Counted from the first letter of the stretch, positions 11,139-23,442 are shown. The stretch: DNA of 64,000 nt from Gamsiella multidivaricata (GCF_025024155.1 NW_026251772.1:1-64000), one strand, 5' to 3'. Translations and numbers: made by a program. Notes: generated by a model not told the origin, from the sequence alone.

Positions 11139-12494
11139 ATGTCCAAACAATACAGAGGGGAAACTCATCAAGCCATGCCGAAGGTTACTTCCTTTGCCTT
11201 GTATGACCCTGAGGTGTCGCTCTATGCCTCTCTGAACGTGAGCAAGGATGCCGACCAGGCGACGGTCAAGAAGGCGTATTACAAACTCGCGCTCGCATAC
11301 CATCCTGACAAGCAGAGTCCGACCGCTACAGACTCTGATCGGGACCAGGCAACGGCACGGTTCCAACGGCTGGGTTTTGCCTATGCAGTCCTAGGAGATC
11401 CTCAAAGGAGACGCGTCTATGACGAGACCGGGGAAGTATCAGAGGATGGCATGGCAGGATTCGGTGCTCAGGGTCAGGCTGCAGGAGGATGGGATGCGTA
11501 CTTTAGAGAGCTCTGGTCCGGCATTGTGAACGAGTCGACAATCAAAGAGTTTGAGCGGACGTATCGGTTTTCGGATGAAGAAAAGCGGGACGTGATCCAC
11601 GCGTATGTGACATATCGTGGAGACATGGACGGAATCCTGTCTGCTGTCCCTGTCTGCACTTATACGGACGAAGAACGTTTTCGGAAGATTATTCAAAGTG
11701 CGATTGATGCGAAGGTCGCTCGCAAATACAAGGCCTTTGGAGGTCCTGTCGTCGACCAAAAGGCAGCGGCAAGACGGAAGCGCGAGGCTGAGGCCGAGGC
11801 CGCAGAGGCGGAGCAGCTCTGGAAGGAACTGGGATTGGAGCGTCTCAAGAAGCAATCATCGACAAAGCGAAAACATACGAGCACGGAACCAGACGAACAG
11901 CCACCAGAGCCTGGATCGGAGCGGGAGCTGCAATTGATGATGATGCAGAACGGAAAGAATCGACAAGGAGCAATGGATGCGTTGCTGGAGAAATATTCGA
12001 CCAAGAAACCCAGGAAGGAAAAAAAGTCCAAAAAGAACGCACAGCACCCTGCAGTAGGCCCCTCAATGTCCGGACCATCGTCCTCAACTTCATCGGCAGT
12101 GCCACAGCATCCACAGCATCAACAGCACCATCAGCAGCAACAACAACAGCAATACCAACAACAGCAACAACAGCAACAACAACAGCAGCAGCAGCAACAA
12201 CAGCGTTATATCTACAATGAGCCATCCGAGGAAGAGTTCATGGCTGCTCAGGCGAGACTTCTGAACCGCAAAGCAGCAGCTACGGCGGCGGCAGTTGGAA
12301 TTCATCCGCTGCTTACGACCTCGTCTCATCTGCATCATCCACATAATCTCAATACCTACAATACCAGTCATAACAATCATCATGCAATGAACGCCGCTGC
12401 TCATAATGTCAACTACAGGACGAACCACCAGCCTCAACCACAGCAGCACCAGCAGCCCATGATCGGTGGAAGAGGTGGTCGGGGTCGCATGTAA
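11139..12494 (+). CDS. DNAJC9: DNAJC9-like J-domain co-chaperone with Gln/His-rich tail
   Basis: Single exon, 451 aa from the ATG at 11139 (a second ATG at 11175 is possible; an upstream in-frame ATG at 11082 would add a hydrophobic segment and is less likely). The J domain covers about residues 25-100: SLYASLNV, KKAYYKLALAYHPDKQ with the HPD loop, and RRRVYDETGEV. The DNAJC9-specific region follows: YFRELWSGIVNESTIKEFE, a conserved DMDGILSAVPVCTYTDEER and FRKIIQSAI. DNAJC9 binds histone H3-H4 and recruits Hsp70 in nucleosome assembly; here nuclear targeting is supported by Lys-rich clusters (KKPRKEKKSKKN). The last ~150 residues are a low-complexity tail with Gln tracts (12131-12206) and His/Asn repeats, ending in GGRGGRGRM, much longer than in animal DNAJC9. 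Convergent with DOP1, 140 bp apart. Confidence 0.92.
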   Translation: MSKQYRGETHQAMPKVTSFALYDPEVSLYASLNVSKDADQATVKKAYYKLALAYHPDKQSPTATDSDRDQATARFQRLGFAYAVLGDPQRRRVYDETGEVSEDGMAGFGAQGQAAGGWDAYFRELWSGIVNESTIKEFERTYRFSDEEKRDVIHAYVTYRGDMDGILSAVPVCTYTDEERFRKIIQSAIDAKVARKYKAFGGPVVDQKAAARRKREAEAEAAEAEQLWKELGLERLKKQSSTKRKHTSTEPDEQPPEPGSERELQLMMMQNGKNRQGAMDALLEKYSTKKPRKEKKSKKNAQHPAVGPSMSGPSSSTSSAVPQHPQHQQHHQQQQQQQYQQQQQQQQQQQQQQQQRYIYNEPSEEEFMAAQARLLNRKAAATAAAVGIHPLLTTSSHLHHPHNLNTYNTSHNNHHAMNAAAHNVNYRTNHQPQPQQHQQPMIGGRGGRGRM

Positions 12495-12634
12495 CAAATT
12501 GGAAACGAGCAGTCTATGGACATAGTATTTTTTGCATCACCGACGTCTATATCGTATTTCTATCAACCAATATAACATTGCTTTTTTTTTTTTTTTTGTT
12601 TTGTTTTTAACAAAACATGTTTATTGTAAACATA

Positions 12635-15600
12635 CTACTCTTCCACGCCGTTTCCTCCGAGCATATCGCGTTCGATCAACGCCTCTATAAACTGCTTGTC
12701 CGGCTTCGCAAGGGTGTAGGTCGTATGATACACGTACTGAGCAACATGTGTCATGAAGAACTCGAGCTCACGTACATGCTGAATCGAACGCATCGTCAGC
12801 ATAGGTCTCTTGAGCGCTCTTTCTGAAGTCCTCGGCTGCTGTTGTTGCTGCAGTTGCTGCTCAGGTGACGACTTCCGTCGTTCATCCATCTGACTTGTCA
12901 TGGTAGTCGCACTTGTCGACGTCGTTGAAAGCGGCAGCGACTGGGTCGATCCTGTGGTGAGGAGGTTTCGGGTTGATCCAAATGACATTTGCTCAAGAAT
13001 ATCATTCTCTGTCAACCATCGATCGTCGTCCGAAAGCGCTGATGTTTGCTGAGGGCGATACTGTTCACTAGCAATGGTCGGGGCTGGTGATACACCTGGC
13101 GCATGAATGGAGCCAGGAGTGGCAATGGCTGTGGCGTTAACGCCTGCATAGCCGTTCAGAGGTGCCTCCTCAAATAACTTTTTGCCTAGTCGATCCATTA
13201 GCGCATGAGGCATGGCTTCGCCCATGGGCGAGTTCATCACTGTCTTACGGATCGCATCTGAAATAAATATCCATTGGTGGCTGCGTTGAGGGAAGATGGA
13301 GAGATTTAATGTTAGCGTGAGCACTCTGGCAGAGTAAATGGAAAAACAATACAGCCCGTATACACAGCTTACATAAAGTATTGGCCATCTTGGAGAACGA
13401 AAAGCAGGTCCAGGAACTTGCATGCTGACAAGAATAGGTTAACCTGTTCTGGTCGATCATTTTCGTCCGCCAGGAACAAATTGAACAGTTGGATCTGTAA
13501 GAGAACAGAAAACAATCGAGCGCTGATTAGTGGTTGCAATAAACTGCCGAGAATGGTCAGCAAAGAGAGGAGATGCATGGCTTACAAGCTCAGTAAGCAG
13601 CACCGGCCAAAAGTTGTTCAAATGTTGATTCGAGATTCGGCACAAAAGCACCCGAAGACATAAGTATATCTATCCCATAGTAAAAATATTGAAGTATTGA
13701 AGGTAAGTGTCATTTAGGTGACTGAAAAGTATAAGAATCGAAAAAAAAAAACCCCCCCCAGACGAACAGTACCTCAGGATGCACCTGCTCCGTAGAGCTG
13801 AGCTTTAGCAGTTCCACAAGTTTCTCTTGGACGTTAGGCAGCTGGGGGAGATACTGGTCAACGCTACCGCACCAGATCACAAACGACAATCGACGCAACA
13901 TGAGGGCTCTGTTCAGTGACTCTTGATCGCGGCTCGTAAACAGCGCGCTGGTAGGCGAAGGCGATATCCGACCTAATATGGCAATCATCAATGGACATAT
14001 TTCATTCAGTCACTAACCAGGGCACATCGGAGGAAAACAGAGAAAACATGCACGGGTACTCACCAAGCAGCTCAGGCAATCGCTCTTTTTCAGAAGTCAT
14101 TGCTGTTTGAATCAAAACACGCCACTTCCTGGCCGCGGCAGGTCCCATAGCGAAAAACCGATTATCCAAAAACACCTCCCACACTTCCTTGCGCCAAGTT
14201 CGATATACAAAAGGGATTTTGGATACCTCACATAATAGGTCGACGGAAGAGTCATTGATCTCCACGCGCGATTTCAGCGACGGAGCTATCACATAGTACA
14301 TCAAGCTTGTAATCACCGACGTGATGCGGTCCTGCTCCTGCACGATCCTACGCAAATTGGGGATCACTATCTGGCACAGACTGACAAGGATTTGCTGAAT
14401 CAGCACGTCCTCCTTCGTCTTTCCTGCGCGCCTAGCCTGCTCCGCCTCCGACTGATTTGACGATGGAGGTCTCGTGGACTCCCTCGAATCGTCACTCTCC
14501 TCTAGAATCTCAAAGTCCTGTGGATTCCGGTTGCGGAGCCAGATGCCCTGGTCAAATGAACGGCCTGCGGTCAGGATGCAGTAGTCCAAGACGCGCAGGT
14601 AGAGTTCCGAGGCATCCCGTCGGATCTTCTTGTCGTCAAAGTAGGTTGTATGCGAGAGACGGTCGCATAACACTGTCATGATTCGAAGCAATGATGGGAA
14701 TGCGTATTTGTATGTCGTTGCCTGTGGGAAGTACTCGCGTACGAAATTCAAACACAGCGGCCAAAGGTCGACAAGAGAGTCCACCGACGGCAGGTATGTA
14801 CAGTAGATCTCAAGGAAGCGCAGCAGCACAATATCGGTACTAATCGACATCAGGAATTAAGATGAGATGGATATTAGACGCGATATCCTTTGCAAACTTC
14901 TTCACAGCATGGCTTCCATATTCGAAAGAATGAACACGTACGCTTTACTGATGCGCAGATTTGGTCGTTTGGATCGCGTGGTCGCCATGCCCTGTGTTCT
15001 TGAACGAATGCTCTCCATCAATGTCAAAAATATCGCCAACGGAGATGCCCCCGGGATTACGCTTAGGATGTCGAGAGTCCTATAGTCTGGGTCGAATTTT
15101 GGACTCTCCAAATCCAAGACGCTTGGGTTTTCTGTCAAAAATAGCTCCACAAATGCCTCCGTGACCTCAGAGGGATAGGATTTGTATAGCCCTGCCAAGA
15201 TGCGCTTCAGCCTTGCCCGAACACGCTCGCCGACAAATTGAAGAGACACATCCTCGGTATCCGAAACGCTAGGCAAGTTTTTTCGATCGAAAACCGACCA
15301 AAGCTCGACGAAAATCTGGATGATTCCCACAATATTGTACAAAACTGTGTCCCTGGCCTATTTCAATTGAAATAGGGGAAAAAAGAAAAAAAAAAAATGA
15401 GATCCGGGCAGTAAATCTCGCAGGGTATTGAAGAAGATATCAACATATGCGGACGTAGTGTTACCTTGTTCTCCTGGAAAGAATCGCTAGGGTGAACTTC
15501 AATGCTGAGCACATTGGCGATAAGACCAGGCTTTCCTCTCAGACCGTCGCTCCACTCCTGCTTGTGAACAGAATCGATTTCTTCTCCGAGACGTGCGTCT

Positions 15601-18600
15601 GCCAAGCTAAATGTCAATAGCCTCTCCAATCCTGTCAAAAATATCATCAGATCCTGGTCCGTCAAATTAGGCGATCCGGTCCCATTGAGACTTCGTTGCT
15701 GCTCCGAGTATGCCTCGACTAGGCAGGCTCGACTCCGTAAAATCTGATCGCAGAGACACTGTATCACCGGGAGCAGGACTCGCCGGAAGTAGTTGGTCAA
15801 GAATGGGAGCGCTAACATCAAAAAGTCCATCCAGTGCTGCAATATCGGTCGGTTTGAGGGGACGGAGAGCGCGTCAAAGACGGTCTTAACGAATAGCGGC
15901 GATGAGCCAATAACACGAAACAGGCTCTCATTCGTGTCTACAGCGACCTGGTTACCGCCGGCTGCGCCGTCCAGTGTGGATACTGAGCCATCCCGAGTCA
16001 TGGGTGCATTTTGAGATGAGTGGATTGGGGGGCTGGCCTTCTTTACAGGGGTAGTGCCCATGAGAATGGTCGCGTGAAGAAGGTGAAGAAGGCGACTCTG
16101 CAGATCAAGGCAGCTGTGGTTGATGCAGTAGAGCATCTTGTTGATGACGGTCCTGTGGATCATAGTCAGGAGACTGGGTTCAATATGATCGATCTTGGAG
16201 ACAATGAAGTGCAAAAAGTCTGCCGTCACCATATGGATTTCCTCGTTCAAGCTCAACATCGACTTGTAATCGCTCGCAGGCTCGCTCTCGATGAACCTAT
16301 GCAGAGTCGAATGCATACATGTCAGTGATTCCTTGTGGATATTGCCATTGAGCGAAAATATAGCCCTTGGGGTCTCTCATCACACACTACCTTAGTGCTG
16401 ATCGTACAAAGCAATCCAAGTAGGTAGGTGGAAGCTTGGGATCTAGTTGAGAGATCAATAGTTTATCCAAGGAAATCGCGTAAGCATACGATGTCCTCAC
16501 AGTCCACCTACAAGCCAACTGTATAACGGACACTGAACTTACCAGAGATTTCAACAACATTGGCCACGGATGGAATTAATTCGAGTGGGATGGTGGACTG
16601 CCGTATCGACCGCAAGAATCCGAGCCCTCCGAACCGGAAGACGGTGAGTAACGTGTTGAAGACGTACTGGACCTGTGCTTGGTTGAAGTTTCGAATGTAG
16701 TAGTGAACTGGGAAATATTCGTTATGGAATGTTTCCTCCGACTTGTTTCTCACAATGGTTTGGTCGTAAAGGACAAGCAAGAGTGGATCTAGAAGCCTAG
16801 GGTATGACTTAAGGTTGCTCCGGATCCAGGTCTCTCCTGCCCTCCTGTTCGATGGATTGGTACTGCTCAGTGAGTCCAGCATCAGCATCATGGGTCGCAC
16901 AAACGCGACAGAATTGTACTGGATGTCGTCTATATAGGCGCACACGTTAATGTCAGACGCATGCCATGTATAAAAATAGCGTTTACGCCTCGGATAGTGC
17001 ACAGGAATCAGCAATTATACCTGACAGTCGCCAGAAGACGCCAAACTTTTGAAATGCATCGATCCGGAGCTTGGTATTCTCCGAAACCAGATATGATGCA
17101 ATAGCCGTCTCCACTTCGTGACTCATCGATGTAACATCCTGCAGCATCCAAATGAGCTGAGACGCCCGGAGGTGCAGGTGCATATAGTCCTCTGCAAAGA
17201 ACGTCCAGATCCTGTCCACGATCGGCCTCATGTGTTCTCGGTTATCCAAAAAAGAAGGATGGATCACCTTGAGCTCGATAGTCAGCTCTACCATTGTTGT
17301 CACCAATGCATCCACAATCGCAAAGTCGTCCACCTGATCAGATAAACCATGTTATTAGAAGTCAGAGCGTATGGAGACTCAAAAAGCGCCAATGGCATCG
17401 ACGTCTGATGTTCTTACCTTGCAGCAGGCTGTACGCATTTTTTCCAGCCACAGTCCAGAAAAGTAATCCTCGGGAGTCGCTGGGGGTACCTGGTACTTGG
17501 AGAGAATCAACACGATTTTACAGGCCTTTTGGATCATTGCCCTCAATATCTGTGTATGTGTCTTTGTAATATCATTCATACACACATCCAAAGCGTTGCA
17601 GATAAAGCTTTGAATAAACGAGAGCGCCTGCTGTGTCAACGTCTGACCCTTGATTCCCGCGTATTCCTTGGAGGTGGAAACGTCTGAACCATCCGACTCT
17701 TGAGGGAGAAGCATGTAAAATTCCTCGATGTAGTCCTTGGCGCTCATTCCTGGCTCAAATGATACAATCTTGGATGTCCCTTGTTGATTACCTCCATTCT
17801 CAGCTTTGCTCTGTGCTGCTGCGGGCGTGGGCGTAGATGGCTTTGACTTAGGAGCGCGTGTTGGCTGAGCAGCCTGCAACACCTGTGGTGTCAGCGGTGC
17901 AAAGACAGATGCGGGTATATGTCGGAAAAGCATCAAGCACAGCTGGAGCGCACTGTTGACCTGACTCGCGTACAAGAGTAGCTTTTCCTGCGCAATAATG
18001 TCCTAAAGACGACAGCGATAATATGCAGTAGACGTTAGAGACCCGCTATGATATATATCTGAACCGTCTCAGCGTCTGCTATTTTGATAAAATGTACCTG
18101 GATCCTTGTTAAAAGGAAGAGTAAGAACATAGGAATATGCATGTGCTGCATCTCATCGTCGTTCAACTTGAAGGAGTTCAGGAAGAATATCACCAGATCT
18201 AGGGCGTACGTCTCCTTGCCAGGCTCTGCAGGAAAGTTATCATAGATTGCCTCTGACAGCTTCTTCCAGATAAGATACGGATCGGTCATGTCGATCCACA
18301 TAGTCGCTGTTTGAATGAGCTGCACGTTAGAAGATCTGGTTAGTTTCCATGCTCCAAGTGTCCCCATATCCAATTGACTCCATCCCAATGTGCGGTAGGA
18401 GGAAAGTACCTCGGCTCCATGGTTTCCCGAATCGACGTGTCGCTTCAGTGAAAGTAGCGCATCCAAGAAGACCGCCTGAATCACTGGATATCCAATATCC
18501 CACTCGTCCAAAAGTGATACGAACACGCGATAGGGCTTCTGGCTCTCTTGCAAATCTTCGCTGTCCGATAGTAATATGCTCTAGAGAGATGAATACGACG

Positions 18601-20579
18601 ATGCATGTAAGATTCACGCACTAAATATGACGTCAAAGGCGTATCCGCATGGGGCAAAGCCCAGTACCTGAAGTCCAACAATCAGAGCAGTCTTGGCCGG
18701 CCCATCGAACACCTTTCTCTTTCCTTCCTGTGCCCCTAGAGAAGCAACGATGAAGCCACGAGTCGTTAGCCACGATCCATTCACGACATCGTAATTGATT
18801 GATCGCCCTCAGTTCTCCAGGCCATACCTAGTAGCCACGCATATAGTCTCCGATTCAATGACATATCCTTGCGCAGCACCACACCGACCGCTGCCTTGAC
18901 AAGGACTTTGAGATCGTTGTCCTCTATCAGCCTAGAAGAAGATGTCAATAGTAGAATCAATGCTGAAAATAGCCCATGCACATGTTCTTTAGACCACTCC
19001 AAGCTACTAACCCGTTACTGATAGGGAAGTGGACCACTAGGAGGTCCAGCATAGCACGCTGGACAAGAAGCTGAGAGTCCCCCACAGTCGCTGAGAAAGC
19101 TCTAACCATGAGTCCAGCATCATCGCCCAGCACAAATGCGACATCTAGAATCATCAAAGGAAAATACAACCATTAGCAAAGAATAGAAATATGGATCGTA
19201 ATAGAGTACGTAACAGCCGTCGAAAAAGATCTTTGATGTACGCACCTTCCGTGTTAGTGAGGAGAGGCATTCTTCTGCCCAGATAATGGAGGGCGGGACC
19301 ACGGTGTGGCGAAGATGTGATCAAAATCAACCACATGCATTGGAAGAAAAACGTCTCATCCACAGCTTTGCGCAGATTATCCATGATGTTAAGGACTCTG
19401 TCAAAGAACTCGCTGCCTTCCTCGTCCAATCCTGGAAGCAATCCGATCATAAAGCTCTTCAAACAGGGCTTGAGTCGATCTTTCAGCGGCAAATAATACT
19501 TTTCATATATGTCGAGCAATTGGGGCTATAAATATGATGGATACAAAAGTGGGATCATAATCGGCTGGTTAATACGCGAATAAAGAACCATTTTCTGTCA
19601 AGCTCCATCGATCTATCAAATAGTGCCACTAGGGGTCCGTTGTCATCCACTACCTTAACGGATAAAGCTGCGTATTGAAGGAAGGGAAATAAGCCGTAGG
19701 ACCAAAGTGTGATGTCCTCCGCTAATTGATCGGGCTGCACGTTGAAGAACAAGACCAAGCAACTCGTGAGACATCCGTACTACCGATCCGTATCATTGTT
19801 CTCTCATTTCAATACCGCAGTTGTTTTTTGTATCATACGCCAATTGTCTCGAGAATGTAGGCATAGACCTCCAGTGTTTTCCCATGAACGCCTGCCGGTA
19901 GTGCTGGATTCAAGCACTGCGCCAACCGCTTTGCCACAGTAAGGCTTCGAGGAATGACAGTGTACTGTGGATATGCTTGGAAGGACTGACCGATTCGGGG
20001 ATACAACAGAACAGCCAAAGGAGAGATCCACGAAGTGTTAGCAACTGCAATCACTGGTCGGATGTTATGTATCGTCGCTTTACCAAACAGCCAAACGCTT
20101 ACCCGCATGATCTTCAGCAAGAACGGATTTACATCCGCCCATTCGTTCACACTGTCGAACGACTGCAAGTTTCTCTCCACAAGCTGGATATATTTCTTGT
20201 AGCGGGGGTCGCTGTTCAATTCTAGTATCCACGTAGAATAAAATGCAAAGACAGGTATTCGGTTATTTCTCCTAGTCTTATCGGCAAACACAAAAGATGC
20301 ACAGGGCGGACGTCAAAAGCAGCAGCTCCTCTGAATGTGCATGCATCAAGCTGTGTGTCCTGGCAGCTCGAAGCTGAAAAACATCAAGTACTTGCCTCGG
20401 TTCTTGCTATTAGATCCTCCCCAGGCTTGGGGCGGGGGTGCGCTTGGTGAAGGGGATGGCGACCGAAGCTGGCTTACGCCAACGACAACGTTCTTGGGGA
20501 GGGAGCTATGTTTGGGAGATGAGGCCACCACGCTCGGGGATGGCGGCCTAGGCGAGGAGGAGATGCCATGGTCGGTCAT
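12635..20579 (-). CDS. DOP1: Dopey family protein (Dop1), Golgi/endosome trafficking
   Basis: Large peripheral membrane protein; yeast Dop1 works with Neo1 flippase and Mon2 in endosome-Golgi transport. I assemble 21 exons closing in frame to 1,973 aa: 20579-20396, 20221-20103, 19985-19839, 19734-19654, 19525-19246, 19144-19012, 18931-18828, 18735-18668, 18580-18410, 18319-18098, 18002-17418, 17333-17021, 16929-16543, 16442-16391, 16296-15465, 15357-14942, 14839-14064, 13972-13773, 13669-13586, 13494-13373, 13280-12635. The Dopey-N domain begins near residue 62: DPRYKKYIQLVERNLQSF, SVNEWADV, AKRLAQCLNPALPAGVHGK, LEVYAYILETIG, EKYYLPLKDRLKP, GLLPGLDEEGSEFFDRV. The middle is helical-repeat-like; the C-terminal part has LRVLLCRISNQHLNNFWPVL, typical of Dopey C-termini, then a Ser/Thr/Gln-rich loop (EQQLQQQQQ) and a final leucine-rich helix. 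Intron 1 appears to use a GC donor (AG|GCAAGT). An ORF break at each exon edge is explained by a splice site, so the gene looks intact. Confidence 0.93.
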
Positions 20580-21134
20580 AGAGGGATGTATGCAGCAGAG
20601 TGAAACGTGGTGTCAAGGTACTGGAGGGTGTTCAAAGGAGAGAGCTGCTGTGCGTTGGTAGGATGGAAGGTCCTGGAAGTGCAGGGCTGAGTTGCTTATC
20701 GTAGGCTGAAAGGGATGAATGGATGGATCAGACCGGGTTGTGCAGGAACATGAAGATAAGGCTAGGCAGGGGATCCCACAAGCGAATCAGAAGGATGGAA
20801 GCGAGAGGGAGATGCAATGGCGGGATGGTATGAAAGGAAGCGAGGCTTCTTCGTGTATTACATCCATTTAAGGGCAGGCAGGCGACGCGAACTTGTCTCT
20901 GGAAAAATGACCACATAAAGGAAGGCAAGCCCCGTTCTGCATCTATGCTAGTTGATAAAACGCGTCCTTTTCAGCTCCTGGTTTGTATACTTTGGTTTTC
21001 GCCCTTTATTATAGTACAGTGGGCATTATATCTTACAAGATATCGTTTGAGACTATATTGCGCTCGTTCTCACAGAGATTCATAGTAGATTTAAGCATTA
21101 GTCTTGGTCTTCACATTGGCATTGACATCGACCT
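20580..21134. other. intergenic region, DOP1 promoter side
   Basis: About 555 bp between the divergent-looking DOP1 start and the 3' end of the secreted-protein gene. No convincing coding frame on either strand; GA-rich stretches (20640-20830) may be the DOP1 promoter/5' UTR, and AT-rich sequence near 21010-21060 fits the 3' UTR of the gene to the right. Confidence 0.5.
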
Positions 21135-22235
21135 TTAATGTCTGTGCAAGGCCCTGATACCAATGAAGAACTCGCCACGTCTTCTCGAGCAGTCGGTAAG
21201 CACTTTGTACTTGTAAAAGTTGTCCAGGACTGGTGCAAACTCCTCCTCGAGGTTCTTTCGCAGGTTCAGTACCGCCTTGGCATCATCCAAGTCCTTGCAT
21301 CCGGACTTGCACACAAACTTGGGGTCGATCGTGTTCGCATTGTTAATGTTCATCTTGGGTTCGTTCTTGCCATCGGTAGACTCAGTTGTTTCCTGTGGAG
21401 CAGGAGCAGATGTCTCGGGCATGGGAGCAGTGGTCGCAGGGATAGAGGCAGGAGCTTCAGGCTCAGCAGCGGGGACCTCGGGCATGGAAGCAGGGGCCTC
21501 AAGTTCAGCAGCAGGAGCCTCAGGCATATAAGCGGAAGCCTCAGCTTCAGGAGCGCGAGTGTTGGAGGTTGATACTTCGGGGGCCGGCGCTTCGGCGGCT
21601 GGCGCCTCAGACATAGATGGGGATGAATCTACGGAAAACTCCTCCTTGGCAGGCGCTGGCGCAATCTCTGTATTGGTCATCTTCTCTGTGCAGTCCTTGG
21701 ACAGATCCTCGGCATTGATGTTGGTCTGGATATGCTCAAGCATCACCTGAGTGATCTTGCTATCCAGCTCCATCATTATCTTCTCAACCTCCTCTTCCTT
21801 GGACCACGGAATGTCCATGTCGGCATCGGATGTGACAGTCGTCTTGATCACACGAGCAAGCGCCTCGGACGAGCAATCCTCCTTAGCCTTCTCGATATTG
21901 GACTGGATCGTAGTGTCCAGGACGGACTTCTTCTTGCCCAGCCCCTTCGTGCTGCTGGTGACCCTGGAAGTCGTCAGGTCGCGCACCAGGTCGTCGAGGC
22001 GAGTTTGAGCAATATTGGCATAATGCTTCGCTGACACGTCGATAATGAGATCCAGGGCTTCTTGGTCCTTGTGGCTGCACTCGCCGCAATGGCGCTTAGC
22101 GATAACAGAGGACGACCCGATATTCGCCTTTGTCCTCGTGCCTGTGTGCGTAGGCACTCGAGCAGCCATAGGCGCGGCGGATGCGACGGTGGCGATTGCG
22201 GCCGAGATCAAGAGGGCACAGGTGGAGAACTTCAT
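21135..22235 (-). CDS. secreted Ala/Pro/Glu-rich protein of unknown function
   Basis: 366 aa from the ATG at 22235. The start is chosen because it opens a clear signal peptide (KFSTCALLISAAIATVASA, cleavage likely at ASA-AP). Two Cys-bearing helical segments flank a repeat: the N-terminal segment has CGECSHKDQEALDLIIDVS and two further Cys (EDCSSEALAR, SKDCTEKM); the C-terminal segment has CKSGCKDLDDAKAVLNLRK and CSRRRGEF. Between them (about 195-300) lies an imperfect repeat of APAAE/APAS-(M/I)-PE units, a proline/alanine-rich disordered linker. The paired-Cys helices on both sides look like two related modules. This pattern fits a cell-wall or extracellular protein; I do not recognise a named family. 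A longer frame upstream to 22556 is 5' flank, not coding. Confidence 0.75.
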   Translation of the reverse strand: MKFSTCALLISAAIATVASAAPMAARVPTHTGTRTKANIGSSSVIAKRHCGECSHKDQEALDLIIDVSAKHYANIAQTRLDDLVRDLTTSRVTSSTKGLGKKKSVLDTTIQSNIEKAKEDCSSEALARVIKTTVTSDADMDIPWSKEEEVEKIMMELDSKITQVMLEHIQTNINAEDLSKDCTEKMTNTEIAPAPAKEEFSVDSSPSMSEAPAAEAPAPEVSTSNTRAPEAEASAYMPEAPAAELEAPASMPEVPAAEPEAPASIPATTAPMPETSAPAPQETTESTDGKNEPKMNINNANTIDPKFVCKSGCKDLDDAKAVLNLRKNLEEEFAPVLDNFYKYKVLTDCSRRRGEFFIGIRALHRH

Positions 22236-22815
22236 TGGTTTAGATTTGTTAGTGTGGGCGCTTGCTGGGATGTGTTGTGCGGTATTGGATAGGAAGACAG
22301 CTGGGTGCTCGAGAGAAAGGGAGAGGACTGAAGATGATGTTGGTTTGGTCAGGCTGGGATATGGCCTATTTATCTGTTCATCTGGGCTGAGAAAGACGTG
22401 GCGGCGGCAAGGGACCGAGTGGCGACAGGACAGGCTGATCGAGGATGGTTCCGGATGCCAGTCAGGAGCGATATCAAAGCAGGACCACAAGAAACCTGCT
22501 GGCTGCTGTGCGGTGTTCCGTGCCATGCCGTGCGGGAGTGTACTGCACCTCATCACGCCCGAAAAGCACGCGCTGTCCCTGTTATTCTACAGGCTAGATT
22601 CTCAGTTCCACTTTCTAGACGACGACAGATGGTGACCCTTGGAGCCGTCCCGTTCAACCTGGGTCTCTTCTATTTTTACCTACAGAAGTATCTCTGGCAT
22701 CTCTGGCATCTCCAATAAACCAACAATGGTACATATCCTGTCTCTCGAAAAGATAAGGAGGAGGCAGAACGTCTGGGGCTCAGGACCACAGCCTCGAATT
22801 ACACTGATGCGTCCT

Positions 22816-23442
22816 CTATCTGGAATAGATATTATATTTCGCGATAGAACTGGAAGAGTAGGAGGAAATAAAATTAAAAAAAAATAACCCAGCGTTTAAT
22901 GGAATAAAACGCGCATTCTTTGATAAAAGCGGTTCCATTTTGGCCTCGACTAAGGTGCATCCATGCCAGTGGATGTGCTTATAAAAGCCAAAGTGCTTTC
23001 GCTTTCTTTCTTTTTTCTGTTTCCGATTGAATGGGATGATACGAAGCGACCGCAAGTACATTGTCGGAGGTGCACGGTCCAAGCAAAACGCGTAAACTAC
23101 GGGTGTAACCAGCAGAATGTATGTACTTGCTGCAACGCCTTGTAGGCAAATGGAAGAATGCCCATCTATAATAGACATACCTGAGTGGTTCAGTGCTCTT
23201 TGCTCAATTGCTTTCTTGTGGCGCGGAGGACTTCCAGAGATCGATGACGAGTTCTTGGCAGAGATAAGTGCTGAGCTGCTACCCTGCCTGAGTGCAGCAA
23301 TAATCCTGACCCCCTTATTTTTTATTGGCCCAAGTGCCAGGTGTTGGTTCAGATCAGTATTCGTTTCTTCATTCGAAATGAGAATCGTACCAGTGCTCAT
23401 GCGACCAGATTCAGATGAAGTGCTTGTGGAATGAGTGTCCAT
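22816..23442 (-). CDS. weak ORF, possible membrane protein
   Basis: An ATG at 23442 opens a Ser/Thr-rich frame (MDTHSTSTSSESGRM) that continues to a hydrophobic segment (STYILLVTPVVYAFC) and then a basic, low-quality C-terminus. The last ~60 codons look like antisense or UTR rather than protein, so an intron or earlier stop is likely. A short internal GTATGT...TATAG would be too small for a normal intron here. Function unknown; it may not be a gene. Confidence 0.3.
   Translation of the reverse strand: MDTHSTSTSSESGRMSTGTILISNEETNTDLNQHLALGPIKNKGVRIIAALRQGSSSALISAKNSSSISGSPPRHKKAIEQRALNHSGMSIIDGHSSICLQGVAASTYILLVTPVVYAFCLDRAPPTMYLRSLRIIPFNRKQKKERKRKHFGFYKHIHWHGCTLVEAKMEPLLSKNARFIPLNAGLFFFNFISSYSSSSIAKYNIYSR

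Noticed and set aside
12090..12497. Leu-rich frame on the minus strand
   Set aside because: It is the antisense of the DNAJC9 Gln tract, giving poly-Leu.
22045..22635. Plus-strand frames of 75-196 codons opposite the secreted protein
   Set aside because: Antisense of the signal peptide and 5' flank; no start context or domain.
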